A stretch of 44,379 bases of DNA from an uncultured Blastocatellia bacterium (lineage in GTDB: Bacteria; Acidobacteriota; Blastocatellia; Chloracidobacteriales; Chloracidobacteriaceae), in the NCBI GenBank assembly GCA_937934745.1, contig CALGZC010000012.1, positions 1 to 44,379 on the forward strand, read 5' to 3'. This document shows positions 16,353 through 27,936 of this stretch, one piece after another. Made by a program: the position numbers and the translations under genes. The notes below the pieces were generated by a model. It made no database searches. It worked only from the letters and a program-made list of their open reading frames with translations, and was not told where the DNA came from. Position 1 is the first letter of the stretch; each line of letters starts with the position of its first letter.

Positions 16353-18203
16353 ATGTCGTCTTGCACACGCTGCCGTGGGCGCCTGTTCCCGGCCTGGCCG
16401 AGGCTGCTCTGGTTCGTCCTGGTAATGTGTCTGCTTTCGGAAAACGCCCAAACGGCTCCGGGTCCGACCGTCGAGTACACCCTGACGCCACAGGTTCCGA
16501 ATTCACATCTGATTACCGTCGCCATCCGTTACGTGCCGGCCGTGCCGGTCAAAACCATTGACTTTGCACTGCCCACCTGGCGGCCCGGGCGCTATCAGAT
16601 TCAGAACTACGCCCGAAATGTCCGCGACTTCACGGCAACTGACGATGCCGGACAACCGCTGCGCTGGACAAAAACAGACAAATCTACCTGGCGGGTTGAG
16701 CGCGGGACGGCGCGTGCCGTGCAGGTCTCCTACGCCTACTACGCCAACACGCTCGATGCCGGCTCAACACTCTGGAACGATGAGGAACTGTACTGGAACG
16801 GAACGAACTTGTTGATGTACGTCGTCGGCTTCCAGACGCTTCCGGCGCGGTTGTCCTTGACGTTACCTGCTGCGTGGCAGTGTGCTTGCCCGCTGAAAAA
16901 GATCGGCGAGCCGTTCGTTTACGAAGCGCCTGATTACGACACCCTCGCCGATGCACCGGGCATTGCGAGTCCGACATTAGCCGGTGTCCAGTTTGAGCAT
17001 GCCGGGACGACCTACCATCTGGCGTTTCAAGGTCCGGTGGCGGTGCCGCTTGCCGAGGTGGCAGAGCAAGTCCGGCGCATTGTGGCCGAGACGGTGGCGA
17101 TCTTCGGCAACCGCGCTCCGTTTCGCGACTACTGGTTTCTCTACCACGCCATTCCGGGCGGGCGTTTCCACGGCGTTGAACACCTCAACTCGACCAGTAT
17201 CACATTCCCGGCCAATGTTTTCGAGGATCGCCCCCAGCGGTTTTACTCGCTGACGGCGCACGAGTTTTTTCATGCGTGGAACGTCAAGCGCATTCGTCCC
17301 CAAGTTCTCGGTCCGTTTGACTACAGCCGGGAGGTGTACACGCGCAACCTGTGGGTCGCCGAGGGCGTGACCAGTTATTATGACGATTTGCTTTGTCGGC
17401 GGGCCAATCTCCTTTCAGAGGAGGAATACCTGCGCACACTGGCCACAACCATCGCTGCCCAACAGCGGACACCGGGACGCCTGGTGACGCCGGTGACGGC
17501 GGCGAGTTTCGACGCTTGGTTGACGCCGGACGACGGCAATGTGCGGGTGGATTTTTACACCAAGGGCGCGTTGGTGGCGCTGCTGCTCGATCTAGACATC
17601 CGGCGACGGACGAACGGCGCAAAGTCGCTCGACGATGCCCTGCGGTGGCTCTACACGACTTACGCCGAGCGTGGCATTGGTTACCCTGAAGACGGCATGC
17701 AGTTGGCCGTTGAGGCAGTGACCGGTACCAGTTACACGGACTTCTTTCAGCAGTATGTGGACGGTACGGCCGAGTTACCCTACGGTGAATACTTGGCCGT
17801 GGTGGGGTTGGAGCTTGCCGAGTCACGGCCACCGAAGCAGCCGAAGGTGTCGCTAGGTGTCGAGCTGGCCGGTGACGAAAAACAGGCGGTCATTAGCAAT
17901 GTCTTTCCGAACGAGGCCGGCTTTCGGGCGGGACTCGACCGGGGCGACATTCTTGTTGCGATTGACGGCGAGCAGGCGAATACGACGACCGTACCGGAGT
18001 TATTGAAAAAGCGACAGCCGGATGAAGTCGTCCGCGTGCTTGTGTTTCGGCACGGCAAGCTGCGGGAAGTCGCGGTGACGCTCCAACCGGAAACACGTGT
18101 GGATTACCAGGTACGGCGTGTGGCATCACCAAGCCCCTCCCAGACGCAGATGTATCAGGCGTGGATCGGCTCGGTTCAACCACGCCCCCAGGGTGGATCG
18201 TGA
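16353..18203 (+). CDS. M61 family aminopeptidase with PDZ domain
   Basis: 616 residues. A signal peptide (LLWFVLVMCLLSENAQTA) leads into the N-terminal beta domain typical of M61 glycyl aminopeptidases. The gluzincin domain has the zinc motif HEFFHAWN (His303, Glu304, His307), and the third ligand is probably in WVAEGVTSYYDD. A PDZ domain occupies about residues 500-590 (LGVELAGDEKQAVISNVFPN to VRVLVFRHGKLREVAV). The enzyme should act in the periplasm or outside on small N-terminal residues, with the PDZ domain binding substrate or partners. AGGTGA 5 bases before the ATG at 16353 supports that start; GTG 16344 and ATG 16347 are close alternatives. It converges on the DUF4912 gene. Confidence 0.9.
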   Translation: MSSCTRCRGRLFPAWPRLLWFVLVMCLLSENAQTAPGPTVEYTLTPQVPNSHLITVAIRYVPAVPVKTIDFALPTWRPGRYQIQNYARNVRDFTATDDAGQPLRWTKTDKSTWRVERGTARAVQVSYAYYANTLDAGSTLWNDEELYWNGTNLLMYVVGFQTLPARLSLTLPAAWQCACPLKKIGEPFVYEAPDYDTLADAPGIASPTLAGVQFEHAGTTYHLAFQGPVAVPLAEVAEQVRRIVAETVAIFGNRAPFRDYWFLYHAIPGGRFHGVEHLNSTSITFPANVFEDRPQRFYSLTAHEFFHAWNVKRIRPQVLGPFDYSREVYTRNLWVAEGVTSYYDDLLCRRANLLSEEEYLRTLATTIAAQQRTPGRLVTPVTAASFDAWLTPDDGNVRVDFYTKGALVALLLDLDIRRRTNGAKSLDDALRWLYTTYAERGIGYPEDGMQLAVEAVTGTSYTDFFQQYVDGTAELPYGEYLAVVGLELAESRPPKQPKVSLGVELAGDEKQAVISNVFPNEAGFRAGLDRGDILVAIDGEQANTTTVPELLKKRQPDEVVRVLVFRHGKLREVAVTLQPETRVDYQVRRVASPSPSQTQMYQAWIGSVQPRPQGGS

Positions 18204-18337
18204 CCGGCAGGAGGGCAGCGACAGTTCATACATCGCCGGGGACAACAGATTTGCGGCGGACCTGTCCCCATTACCGGACCTGCTGGCAACCCTGTGCCGA
18301 CAGTCCCGGCGACGCGCCTGCCTGCACCGGGGCGATG

Positions 18338-19831
18338 TCAGGTCGAGACGGAAGGCGTCGGCAAGGCCATCTCCGTCCAAACCGAGTCCGACCAACCGAG
18401 TTCGGCTGCCAGTTCACGGGCAACGGCGTCGAGGTCAAAGTACAGCGTCCCCCAACCGCCACCCGACAACCGCAGGCTGCCAGGGCGCTCCATGCTCGGC
18501 AACCAAGCGGGTGGGATGACCGGCGGCACTGCCGATGGGATGACCTCCGGTCGCCGAACGCGCCGCCGCGGCAATCGCCGGCGCCGGCGCTGACGCACGC
18601 TGCCCAACTCGCTACCGGCCGAACTGCCAATGCCAAACCGTTGCAGGCCCGGCACATCAAAGGTTTCCTCATCCTCTATCCAGTCGCCCCACTCCAGTTC
18701 TTCGATGACTTCCTCTTCCGTCTGTCCGGTGTCGGCAACATAACCGGCTGCCAACAACTGCTCCACGTTGGCGAAAGCAATCGGCACGCCACGCGCCGCC
18801 AGACGCGCCAGATAGGTGTCGCGCAACAGCGCCGGCAAATAGTGCAGCAAGGCCAGCGCCGCCAAGTCGCCACCGTCCTGCTCAAATAACTCCCGCACCA
18901 CGTCACGGACCGAATCCGGTAGTCGGCCGACTTGTTCCGCCGCCAGCGGCAGACCGTCGCCGGCCGTGAAAACGGCCTCGGCTATGGACGGCGTAAACCA
19001 CTCCTGTAACCGTTCGCGCGGCAACACGCCACCGTTGGCCAGGAAACCGGAAGCTTCCAGCGTCCGCCGAAAGCGCGTTTGGGAAAGGCGATACTCTGGC
19101 TGCGGCGGCGCTTCCGGCGCAATCGTCCCGCGTGGCGTTCGCTTTTCGGGTGCCGACATCAGCCGAATAAAGCCAAACTGGGGCGAGTGGACACCGAACT
19201 CCACCATGTATGTCCGGTCGGGGAACACGCTGAACCACTCGCTCCCACGATAGAAGACCGGATAGTAAGTCTCGGTCTCCGTTTCCCGTTCGGTTATCCG
19301 CAGCACAGGGCGAAATGTGGCGACTTCCTCCGGTGAAAACAACGCTTCGACGGAACGTACCGTCTCCGGGCGTGCCTCCCAGTACACAAACATCCGAAAC
19401 GGATCCTGTATGAGCGCTGCCATAGCGTCGGTTTCATACTCATCGGGCAGAGGGGCAAGTTGTGGCGGCGCGTCCACGTCCACCGGCGCTTCCGGCAAGG
19501 CCGAAAGAAACGTCGGTGTTTCACGGATGTCCGGCGGTGGCTCCTGGAGAATATCGCCAACCGAAATGGGTGGTCCGACCTCGGATGCCCCCCCAACACT
19601 TGCCCCCCCAACACTGAGGATGACAGATTCCACACCAATAGACGGCGCATCCACCGTCACCGGCGCTTCTGCCGCCGGCACTTCCGCCGTTGGTTCGATG
19701 TCTGCTTCACCGATGACCAATGCTGTATCGGGTTTATTCGGTGATTCATCCGGCGATGACGAGGCCGGTGATGCTGACTCGTCCGATGAAAGTGGTGCGA
19801 TCGGCTCGTCTGACGGGTTTCCCGTAGGCAT
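18338..19831 (-). CDS. DUF4912 domain protein
   Basis: 497 residues starting at the ATG at 19831, which has AAGGAG 7 bases upstream. The first 120 residues are acidic, Ser/Pro/Glu/Asp-rich and probably disordered, with a small internal repeat (VGGASVGGAS). Residues about 135-240 match the DUF4912 pattern: ALIQDPFRMFVYWEA, then TYYPVFYRGSEWFSVFPDRTYMVEFG, ending in a leucine/methionine-rich strand. The C-terminal part is helical and includes a basic run (RQRRRRRLPRRRVRR). DUF4912 proteins have no firm function; the domain is often found with polysaccharide or envelope genes. No transmembrane segment is visible. It is divergent from the penicillin acylase-like gene, with 73 bases between the two starts. 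Confidence 0.75.
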   Translation of the reverse strand: MPTGNPSDEPIAPLSSDESASPASSSPDESPNKPDTALVIGEADIEPTAEVPAAEAPVTVDAPSIGVESVILSVGGASVGGASEVGPPISVGDILQEPPPDIRETPTFLSALPEAPVDVDAPPQLAPLPDEYETDAMAALIQDPFRMFVYWEARPETVRSVEALFSPEEVATFRPVLRITERETETETYYPVFYRGSEWFSVFPDRTYMVEFGVHSPQFGFIRLMSAPEKRTPRGTIAPEAPPQPEYRLSQTRFRRTLEASGFLANGGVLPRERLQEWFTPSIAEAVFTAGDGLPLAAEQVGRLPDSVRDVVRELFEQDGGDLAALALLHYLPALLRDTYLARLAARGVPIAFANVEQLLAAGYVADTGQTEEEVIEELEWGDWIEDEETFDVPGLQRFGIGSSAGSELGSVRQRRRRRLPRRRVRRPEVIPSAVPPVIPPAWLPSMERPGSLRLSGGGWGTLYFDLDAVARELAAELGWSDSVWTEMALPTPSVST

Positions 19832-19904
19832 AGCATAACTCCTTGAATGACACAGGCAGGGATACCTTTCAAAAATCGCCGACTCTAGCGCGATTTTCAA
19901 AAAC

Positions 19905-22464
<2,560 letters not shown>

Positions 22465-22478
<14 letters not shown>

Positions 22479-23736
22479 TGGTGATGGCGGTGCGCAGCCG
22501 CCGGATGACTTCGGGCAACTGCGTCACATCGTCGTAATAGACACGGACGAGCGCATCGCCGGCAACCACGTGGTCGCCAAGGGCGACTTCCATGTGAAAA
22601 CCGACCGCGGGGTTAATCACGGCGTCAAGCGTCAGCCGCCCTGCGCCCAAAATGACGGCGGCCATCCCAATGGCTTCAGTATCCATGGCGGCGATGCGCC
22701 CGGCTTGTGGCGCACGCACGACCGCCTCATGAGCCGCTTTCGGCAAGCGATGGTCATCTTCGGCGACACGGGGATCACCACCTTGCGCCGCGATGATGGC
22801 CTGCCACTTGGCCAGAGCCGCGCCGGAAGACAGTGTGTCCTGGGCCAGTCGGCGGCCGTCCGCTATGGTTTCAACCCGACCTGCCAGCATGAGCATGTGC
22901 GCCGCCAGATCCAGCGTTAGGTTCTGGAAAGATGGGGCGACCGGTTCGCCGCGCAACAGTTGCTGGACCTCGATGATTTCGAGCGCATTGCCGACGGCGC
23001 GTCCGAGAGGCTGATTCATATCAGTCAGCAGCGCCGTAACGCGCTTGCCCATGGCCTCACCGGTGCTTGTCAGGGCATCGGCCAGCATTTGGGCAGCCGC
23101 GCGCGATTTCATAAACGCCCCGCTGCCGAACTTCACATCGAGCACAAGCGCATCAATGCCTTCGGCCAGCTTTTTCGACATAATGCTCGCCGTAATGAGT
23201 GGGATGGACTCGACCGTTCCGGTCACGTCGCGTAGTGCGTAGAGCTTTTTATCTGCCGGGGCGATTTCCGGTGTCTGCCCAATCAGGGCCGCGCCAATGT
23301 CCGCGACCTGGCGGCGGAATACAGCGAGCGACAAATCGGTACGGAAGCCGGGGATGGCTTCGAGTTTGTCAAGTGTTCCGCCGGTGTGTCCCAATCCGCG
23401 CCCGGAAATCATCGGCACGGCAACCCCGGCAGCGGCTACGATGGACGCAAGCGCTGGCGAGGTCTTGTCACCAACACCGCCCGTGCTGTGTTTATCCACC
23501 TTGGCAATCGGCAAGTGTGAGAAATCCACGACCGCACCCGAATAGAGCATGGCCTCGGTGAGGGCGCGGGTTTCAGCCGTCGTCAGGCCGCGCAGAAAGA
23601 CGGCCATCAACCAGGCTGCCATCTGGTAATCGGGGATGTCGCCCCGCGTGTAACCGGCGACCAAGGCGGCAATGTCGGACGGGTCAAGTTCCCTGCCGTC
23701 GCGTTTGCGGCGGATGATTTCAATCGTGGTCGGCAC
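22465..23736 (-). CDS. deoA: Thymidine / pyrimidine-nucleoside phosphorylase
   Basis: 423 residues, slightly shorter than E. coli DeoA. The family signature is intact: AKVDKHSTGGVGDKTS (78-93), ISGRGLGHTGGTLDKLEAIPGF, SIMSKKLAEGIDALVLDVKFGSGAFMK, and DMNQPLGRAVGNALEIIE. The enzyme splits thymidine or other pyrimidine nucleosides with phosphate to give the base and (deoxy)ribose-1-phosphate in nucleoside salvage. Sequence reading alone does not separate the DeoA type from the broader Pdp type. It follows the tonB-like gene on the same strand with 9 bases between, and its 3' end overlaps the acylase gene on the opposite strand by 14 bases. Confidence 0.93.
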
Positions 23737-23745
23737 ACCAGAAGC

Positions 23746-25143
23746 CTACAGCAAGCGGAACTCCATGGAAAACTTCACCGTCGCAGCGACAGGGCGTCCG
23801 TCGGCCATTGCCGGTTGGAAGCGGCACTGGCGGGCGGCTTCGATGGCCTTTTCATCCAGGCCATAGCCGAGCGATTTCACAACGCGGATGTTGCTCAACA
23901 AGCCATCTGGACCAACCGTCGCCGACAGCACTACCGTTCCCTGAATTTTGTTGACGCGCGCTTCCTCGGTGTACTTTGGCTTGACGGAGTAGATGAGTTT
24001 GGGGCGCTGGGTAATCACGCCTGTGCCGTCTCCGTCTCCGGTGCCACGTCCGGCTGGACCGCCAGCCCACCCCCCACCTGCGCCGCCGCCGCTTCCGGGG
24101 CCGCCGCCGGGACCTGTACCGCTCCCAACACTACGTCCATCGCCGCCGTTGCCGATCCCAGCATTCTGCTTGCCCGTCCCGTCTGACGGTTTCGTCGTGT
24201 TGCTGCTGTTGGGGTCGCCGATGGGCTCTTTTATATCCGGAAGCGGCACGGCACGCGGATCGGCGATAATCTTCGGCGCGACCGGCAACGACGGCTCTTC
24301 GATCCGCGGCTTCGTCGTCGGATCAACAATTTGCTGGGTAGGATCGAGCGTCGGCTCCGGCAGGCGCCCCTTCATTGCCGGCTCAGGATCGGTTTTGCCA
24401 CCCCCGCCACCACCTTTGCCAGGTGTTTTCAGACCGAATCCTGCGCCACCACCACTGGGACGGTTGTCAGGTGGTGGAGGCGGAGGTAATGGTGGCAACT
24501 CCACCATCGAAATCAACTGCATTTCCTCCCTTTCCTCTTCTTCCTGAACGACTGGCGGTGGCGGTGTGGGCCAGATCAGCACGATGCCGATCAGTCCCGA
24601 CATCACAAGGAAGGCAAATAGGAAGCACAGCCCAAAGAGTTGTAGTCGCTGACGCTCCATACGGGTGAGCGTCAACTGTGTCGTCACGTAGCCGGCAGGA
24701 TCGGCGACCAACCGGCGGCTCACGTCTCCAAGCTCAGTCTTGATTCGCCGCCACAAGGGCGGCAGGTCAATCTGGGTCGGGTTGGGCGCATCGGGAACCA
24801 ACTCCGCAGGCCGGCTGCGCAGAAAAGCACTCGGTTGCCGGAAAAAGTCCACGAGCTTGTGGAACAGGCTCAGTGAGGCCGGTTCAAAATACAAACCGGC
24901 GGAAAACATCCCTGCTTCATCCGGTGTGGGGGAATGCCAGAAAAATCGGCGCGGGTTGCGGAGGAAATCCCGCAGCGTGTCCCGCAAATTGCCGAACAGG
25001 CGGATGAGGAACGGTTCGGTTTGAAAACCGGTGAAATCAGGGACACGTACCTCGTGCGGCGGCGCTCCCGACACGTCCGGCTCGACGAGGCCAGCTGCCG
25101 CGTTGGTTTCAGAATTACTACGATTCACGTCGTTCACTGCCAT
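23746..25143 (-). CDS. TonB family energy-transducing protein
   Basis: 465 residues from the ATG at 25143, which has GGAAGGG just upstream. The first 150 residues are cytoplasmic, with no clear fold. A single transmembrane segment (LQLFGLCFLFAFLVMSGLIGIVLIW) lies near 165-190. A Pro/Gly-rich periplasmic linker follows, including polyproline (PPPPPP) and long glycine-serine runs. The last 75 residues are a TonB C-terminal domain (YTEEARVNKIQGTVVLSATVGPDG, IEAARQCRFQPA, TVKFSMEF). TonB proteins couple the proton-motive force to outer-membrane receptors. The large cytoplasmic N-terminal region is unusual for canonical TonB, which starts with the membrane helix. No exbB or exbD is adjacent. Confidence 0.85.
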   Translation of the reverse strand: MAVNDVNRSNSETNAAAGLVEPDVSGAPPHEVRVPDFTGFQTEPFLIRLFGNLRDTLRDFLRNPRRFFWHSPTPDEAGMFSAGLYFEPASLSLFHKLVDFFRQPSAFLRSRPAELVPDAPNPTQIDLPPLWRRIKTELGDVSRRLVADPAGYVTTQLTLTRMERQRLQLFGLCFLFAFLVMSGLIGIVLIWPTPPPPVVQEEEEREEMQLISMVELPPLPPPPPPDNRPSGGGAGFGLKTPGKGGGGGGKTDPEPAMKGRLPEPTLDPTQQIVDPTTKPRIEEPSLPVAPKIIADPRAVPLPDIKEPIGDPNSSNTTKPSDGTGKQNAGIGNGGDGRSVGSGTGPGGGPGSGGGAGGGWAGGPAGRGTGDGDGTGVITQRPKLIYSVKPKYTEEARVNKIQGTVVLSATVGPDGLLSNIRVVKSLGYGLDEKAIEAARQCRFQPAMADGRPVAATVKFSMEFRLL

Positions 25144-25948
25144 TACCCTTCCGAACGATGAAACACAGACCAACTGCGCCGAGCCGCGCTCTCAGCTTCG
25201 CACTTTCCGGCTTTAATTCCGCCGGACCTGCTTCTTCGGGATAACTGTTCTGCATGGGCTTCGCGTCCTTTCACACCGAAAACTCGACATCGGCAACACC
25301 TCTTCAGGTGACACGTACTGACCGACCTAACGTCCAATGACTCGCGTCAGGCGCTGCCGGCCATGATGAAACGTGGTACACGGCAAGGCCAAGTTGCGAG
25401 TGGCCGCAGCGGCAACGCTCCGGAACTGCGCCTCCCTTCCTACCGCCGAACAGCATCGTCTCCGCATAGGCTTCCAGCAGCCACCCTTGCTGACCACACA
25501 ACGACCTGTGCCGCCGTCGTGACCTCACGCTTCCGTCCCGCGCCGCCAGGTTGGACGCTGTCTCAGACGATGCCGTAGCCAGCCATTTCGTTTGATATGA
25601 GCGATGAAACCTGCTGCCACAGCACCGGTTATGTTAGGTTAGGCTTCATCACCCACTTTTGACAATCTTCCGGTCCTCCATCGCAGCACGTGTCCCCTAG
25701 GATTTTAGGATAAACGCACGCAACAACCGTTCGTATTCGGCCGCGGCGATGCCGGTTTGCATCTCCGGTGGTGACATAGACGTTTGGCAGCTCTAAAGGT
25801 TTCATCAACTGCAAGACCGATGGAGTCCGGCGCTTCTGAAGAAACGTCGTGTTGAAGAAACATCGTCTTGACAAATGTTTTCAAGGTCAACCACCATGCC
25901 CTGCCTAAAAAGCAAAACTACGCAGCAGCAAGGTGGTGAAGAACACGC
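25144..25948. other. 800-base divergent intergenic region between tonB-like gene and rpsU
   Basis: No large gene is supported. A 45-codon minus-strand frame (25255 to 25118, MQNSYPEEAGPAELKPES...) overlaps the start of the tonB-like gene and could be a leader peptide; its ribosome site is distant. Two TTGACA boxes on the plus strand (25659-25664 and 25868-25873) lack good -10 partners. A 16-base imperfect direct repeat (GAAGAAACGTCGTGTT and GAAGAAACATCGTCTT, adjacent near 25837-25869) precedes rpsU. The rest shows no recognisable RNA or gene. Confidence 0.4.
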
Positions 25949-26149
25949 ATGGCCGTTGTTGAAGTCGCACCCAACGAATCAATTGACAGTGCTCTTCGGC
26001 GTTTCAAGCGCATGGTGCAGCGCGAAGGCATTATTGCCGATGTCAAGCGGCATCGTTTCTATGTGCCGCCTGGCGAACGCCGCCGAATGAAGTCGGAATT
26101 AGCCCGCAAGCGGCAACGTTCTAGTATGCGCAAGCGTCGGATGGACTGA
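25949..26149 (+). CDS. rpsU: Ribosomal protein bS21
   Basis: 66 residues, the normal size. The sequence matches bS21: VAPNESIDSALRRFKRMVQR at the N terminus and a basic C-terminal tail (KRQRSSMRKRRMD). The protein is part of the small subunit platform and helps initiation on mRNA. AGGTGGTGA lies 9 bases before the ATG. The usual partners dnaG and rpoD are not adjacent. A candidate terminator follows, so it appears to be transcribed alone. Confidence 0.96.
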   Translation: MAVVEVAPNESIDSALRRFKRMVQREGIIADVKRHRFYVPPGERRRMKSELARKRQRSSMRKRRMD

Positions 26150-26195
26150 CCACGGGGACGCAGCGCTATTCCCTTACGTTTCTCACCGGATAGCC

Positions 26196-26254
26196 AGCGG
26201 TAGTCAGGGGACAGCCGGAGTTATCTCCCGCGTACTTCCCGGCTACCGCTTTTT
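26196..26254 (+). terminator. Possible terminator after rpsU
   Basis: AGCGGTAG (26196-26203) pairs perfectly with CTACCGCT (26243-26250), which is followed immediately by TTTT, a run of five T residues counting the last stem base. The enclosed 39 bases allow an alternative inner stem (AGCCGG with CCGGCT). The loop is long for a classical terminator, hence the modest confidence. Confidence 0.4.
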
Positions 26255-26284
26255 GCTTGGCACCGCCTTGGAAGGAGACCGAAG

Positions 26285-27847
26285 ATGAGCCGTCGTGCAG
26301 GGCTTGATCGTTGCTACGCCGGCGCCGTCCTCGACCGGACCGGATGGCTCGTCATCAGCTCGATACTGTCGTTGATACCGTTGGCGGAACCGGCTGCACT
26401 GGCTGGAGAGTCCAGGCGGCAACTCAAGCCGACCAAACCACCATCCTCTGCAAAAGCACCAACCTCGAACGCTCCGGCCCACAAGCCGGTCGCTCACAGA
26501 AGGACACAGGACCAAAGGACAGTACCGGTCGGCCGTTCCAAAGTGACCGGCACTAAGCCTGCAGGGACGCATGCCAGGGCGTCCGGCACACAGACCCAAA
26601 ACACGAACCGGCGTCCCCAGAGAGGCATCACCGCCGGCAAATCGGCAACAGGTTTGCCGCTGCAAGCAGCGCCCAAGCCCCCCAAAGTCTCGGCGAACCA
26701 AACTGCGACGGCGAAACGTGGGCCTCATCCGCACCGCAGCTACACCACTCAGGCCACCGCCGGCCGACGTCCCCACCGGGAAAAGCTACAGGCGGACATA
26801 CGGCGACGCACCGAACAAGCACGTCTCGCCGAACTCGCCCGCATCCGCGCTCTTGATGACAGCCTGCATCGGGCGACGCAAGCCAACATTGCGCAGGACG
26901 ACCTACGTGGTGAGGATCCAACCATCCGCCGGATTGCCCTTGATGCCCTCGGCGACCGCGCCGGAACAGTTATCGTTCTCGATCCGGGAACCGGACGGGT
27001 GTTCAGCATTGTCAATCAGCAGTGGGCGGTGCGCACGCTCTTCAAGCCTTGCTCAACAATCAAAGTCCTCACGGCTTACGCCGCCCTACAGGAAGGTCTC
27101 GTCACTGCTGATGAACCCATCACGGCCGGCAGACAGACATGGACGTTACAAACGGCGATGGCGCGCTCCAACAACGAGTACTTCCAGGTACTGGGACGGC
27201 GCTTAGGCTTCGAGCGGATGGTTGCCTATGCCCGGCGGGCCGGCTTTGGTCGTCCTACCGGGATCAACCTGGCGGGGGAAAGTAGCGGGGTGGTCCCACA
27301 GCTTCCGCCGGCCGACCTCGGACGCATAGGTAGCCACGGCGACGGCTTTGGGATCACGCCCATCCAGTTGGCGATCTTCATGAGCGCCATCGCCAACGGG
27401 GGGACGCTCTACCGCCCGCAAATTCTGCGGACGCCGCGCGAACAAACCACCTTCAAACCCATTCCGGTACGGACACTGCCACTGTCGGAGGAGCAGCGCC
27501 GTGATTTACTCGCCGGATTGCTCAGTGCCGTTGAGCATGGGACTGCGCGGCGTTCCGGCGCATCCGCCTTTGGCGTTGCCGGCAAGACCGGAAGCTGCAA
27601 CTGTGACTTTGGTGTGCGGACGCGTGTCGGACTGTTTGTATCGTTCGTGGACGCCCCTGGCCGGCCGGAACTGCTTGTAACCGTGATTACCAAAGGTTCG
27701 ACGGCGCGTGGCTCTGGTGCTTCCATCATTGCCGGAGATGTCTATCGCGGCACATCCATCGCTGTTCGCACCAAAACGCGGCAGCGCCTGGCGTCCGACA
27801 CAGCAGATGTCGCGTTTGACGATGACGATGAAGCCGCCACCGACTAA
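26285..27847 (+). CDS. Penicillin-binding transpeptidase-domain protein
   Basis: 520 residues. An N-terminal hydrophobic segment (WLVISSILSLIPLAEPAALAG) is followed by a long basic, Pro/Thr/Lys/Arg-rich linker (about 45-200) that is probably disordered. The C-terminal domain has all three serine acyltransferase motifs: SxxK at 257-260 (FKPCSTIK), SxN at 295-297 (ARSNNEYF) and KTG at 434-436 (GKTGSCN). This suggests a D,D-transpeptidase domain, possibly also a class D beta-lactamase-like fold, acting on the cell wall or on beta-lactams outside the membrane. There is no PBP dimerisation or glycosyltransferase domain, unlike FtsI or class A proteins. GGAGA lies 8 bases before the ATG. Confidence 0.85.
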   Translation: MSRRAGLDRCYAGAVLDRTGWLVISSILSLIPLAEPAALAGESRRQLKPTKPPSSAKAPTSNAPAHKPVAHRRTQDQRTVPVGRSKVTGTKPAGTHARASGTQTQNTNRRPQRGITAGKSATGLPLQAAPKPPKVSANQTATAKRGPHPHRSYTTQATAGRRPHREKLQADIRRRTEQARLAELARIRALDDSLHRATQANIAQDDLRGEDPTIRRIALDALGDRAGTVIVLDPGTGRVFSIVNQQWAVRTLFKPCSTIKVLTAYAALQEGLVTADEPITAGRQTWTLQTAMARSNNEYFQVLGRRLGFERMVAYARRAGFGRPTGINLAGESSGVVPQLPPADLGRIGSHGDGFGITPIQLAIFMSAIANGGTLYRPQILRTPREQTTFKPIPVRTLPLSEEQRRDLLAGLLSAVEHGTARRSGASAFGVAGKTGSCNCDFGVRTRVGLFVSFVDAPGRPELLVTVITKGSTARGSGASIIAGDVYRGTSIAVRTKTRQRLASDTADVAFDDDDEAATD

Positions 27848-27936
27848 CCCTACGGCAGAACAGCTTGGGTGGCAAAGGACACGGCCGGGTTCTGACGGTT
27901 GTAAGCTACATGTACCGAGCCTCGCCCAACACCACG

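Noticed and set aside
18161-18889. A 242-codon plus-strand frame after the M61 gene
   Set aside because: It begins inside the M61 gene, has no signal or motif and is antisense to the DUF4912 gene.
23993-24547. A proline-rich 184-codon plus-strand frame
   Set aside because: It is the complement of the Gly/Pro-rich linker of the TonB-family gene; the polyproline arises from the glycine codons on the other strand.
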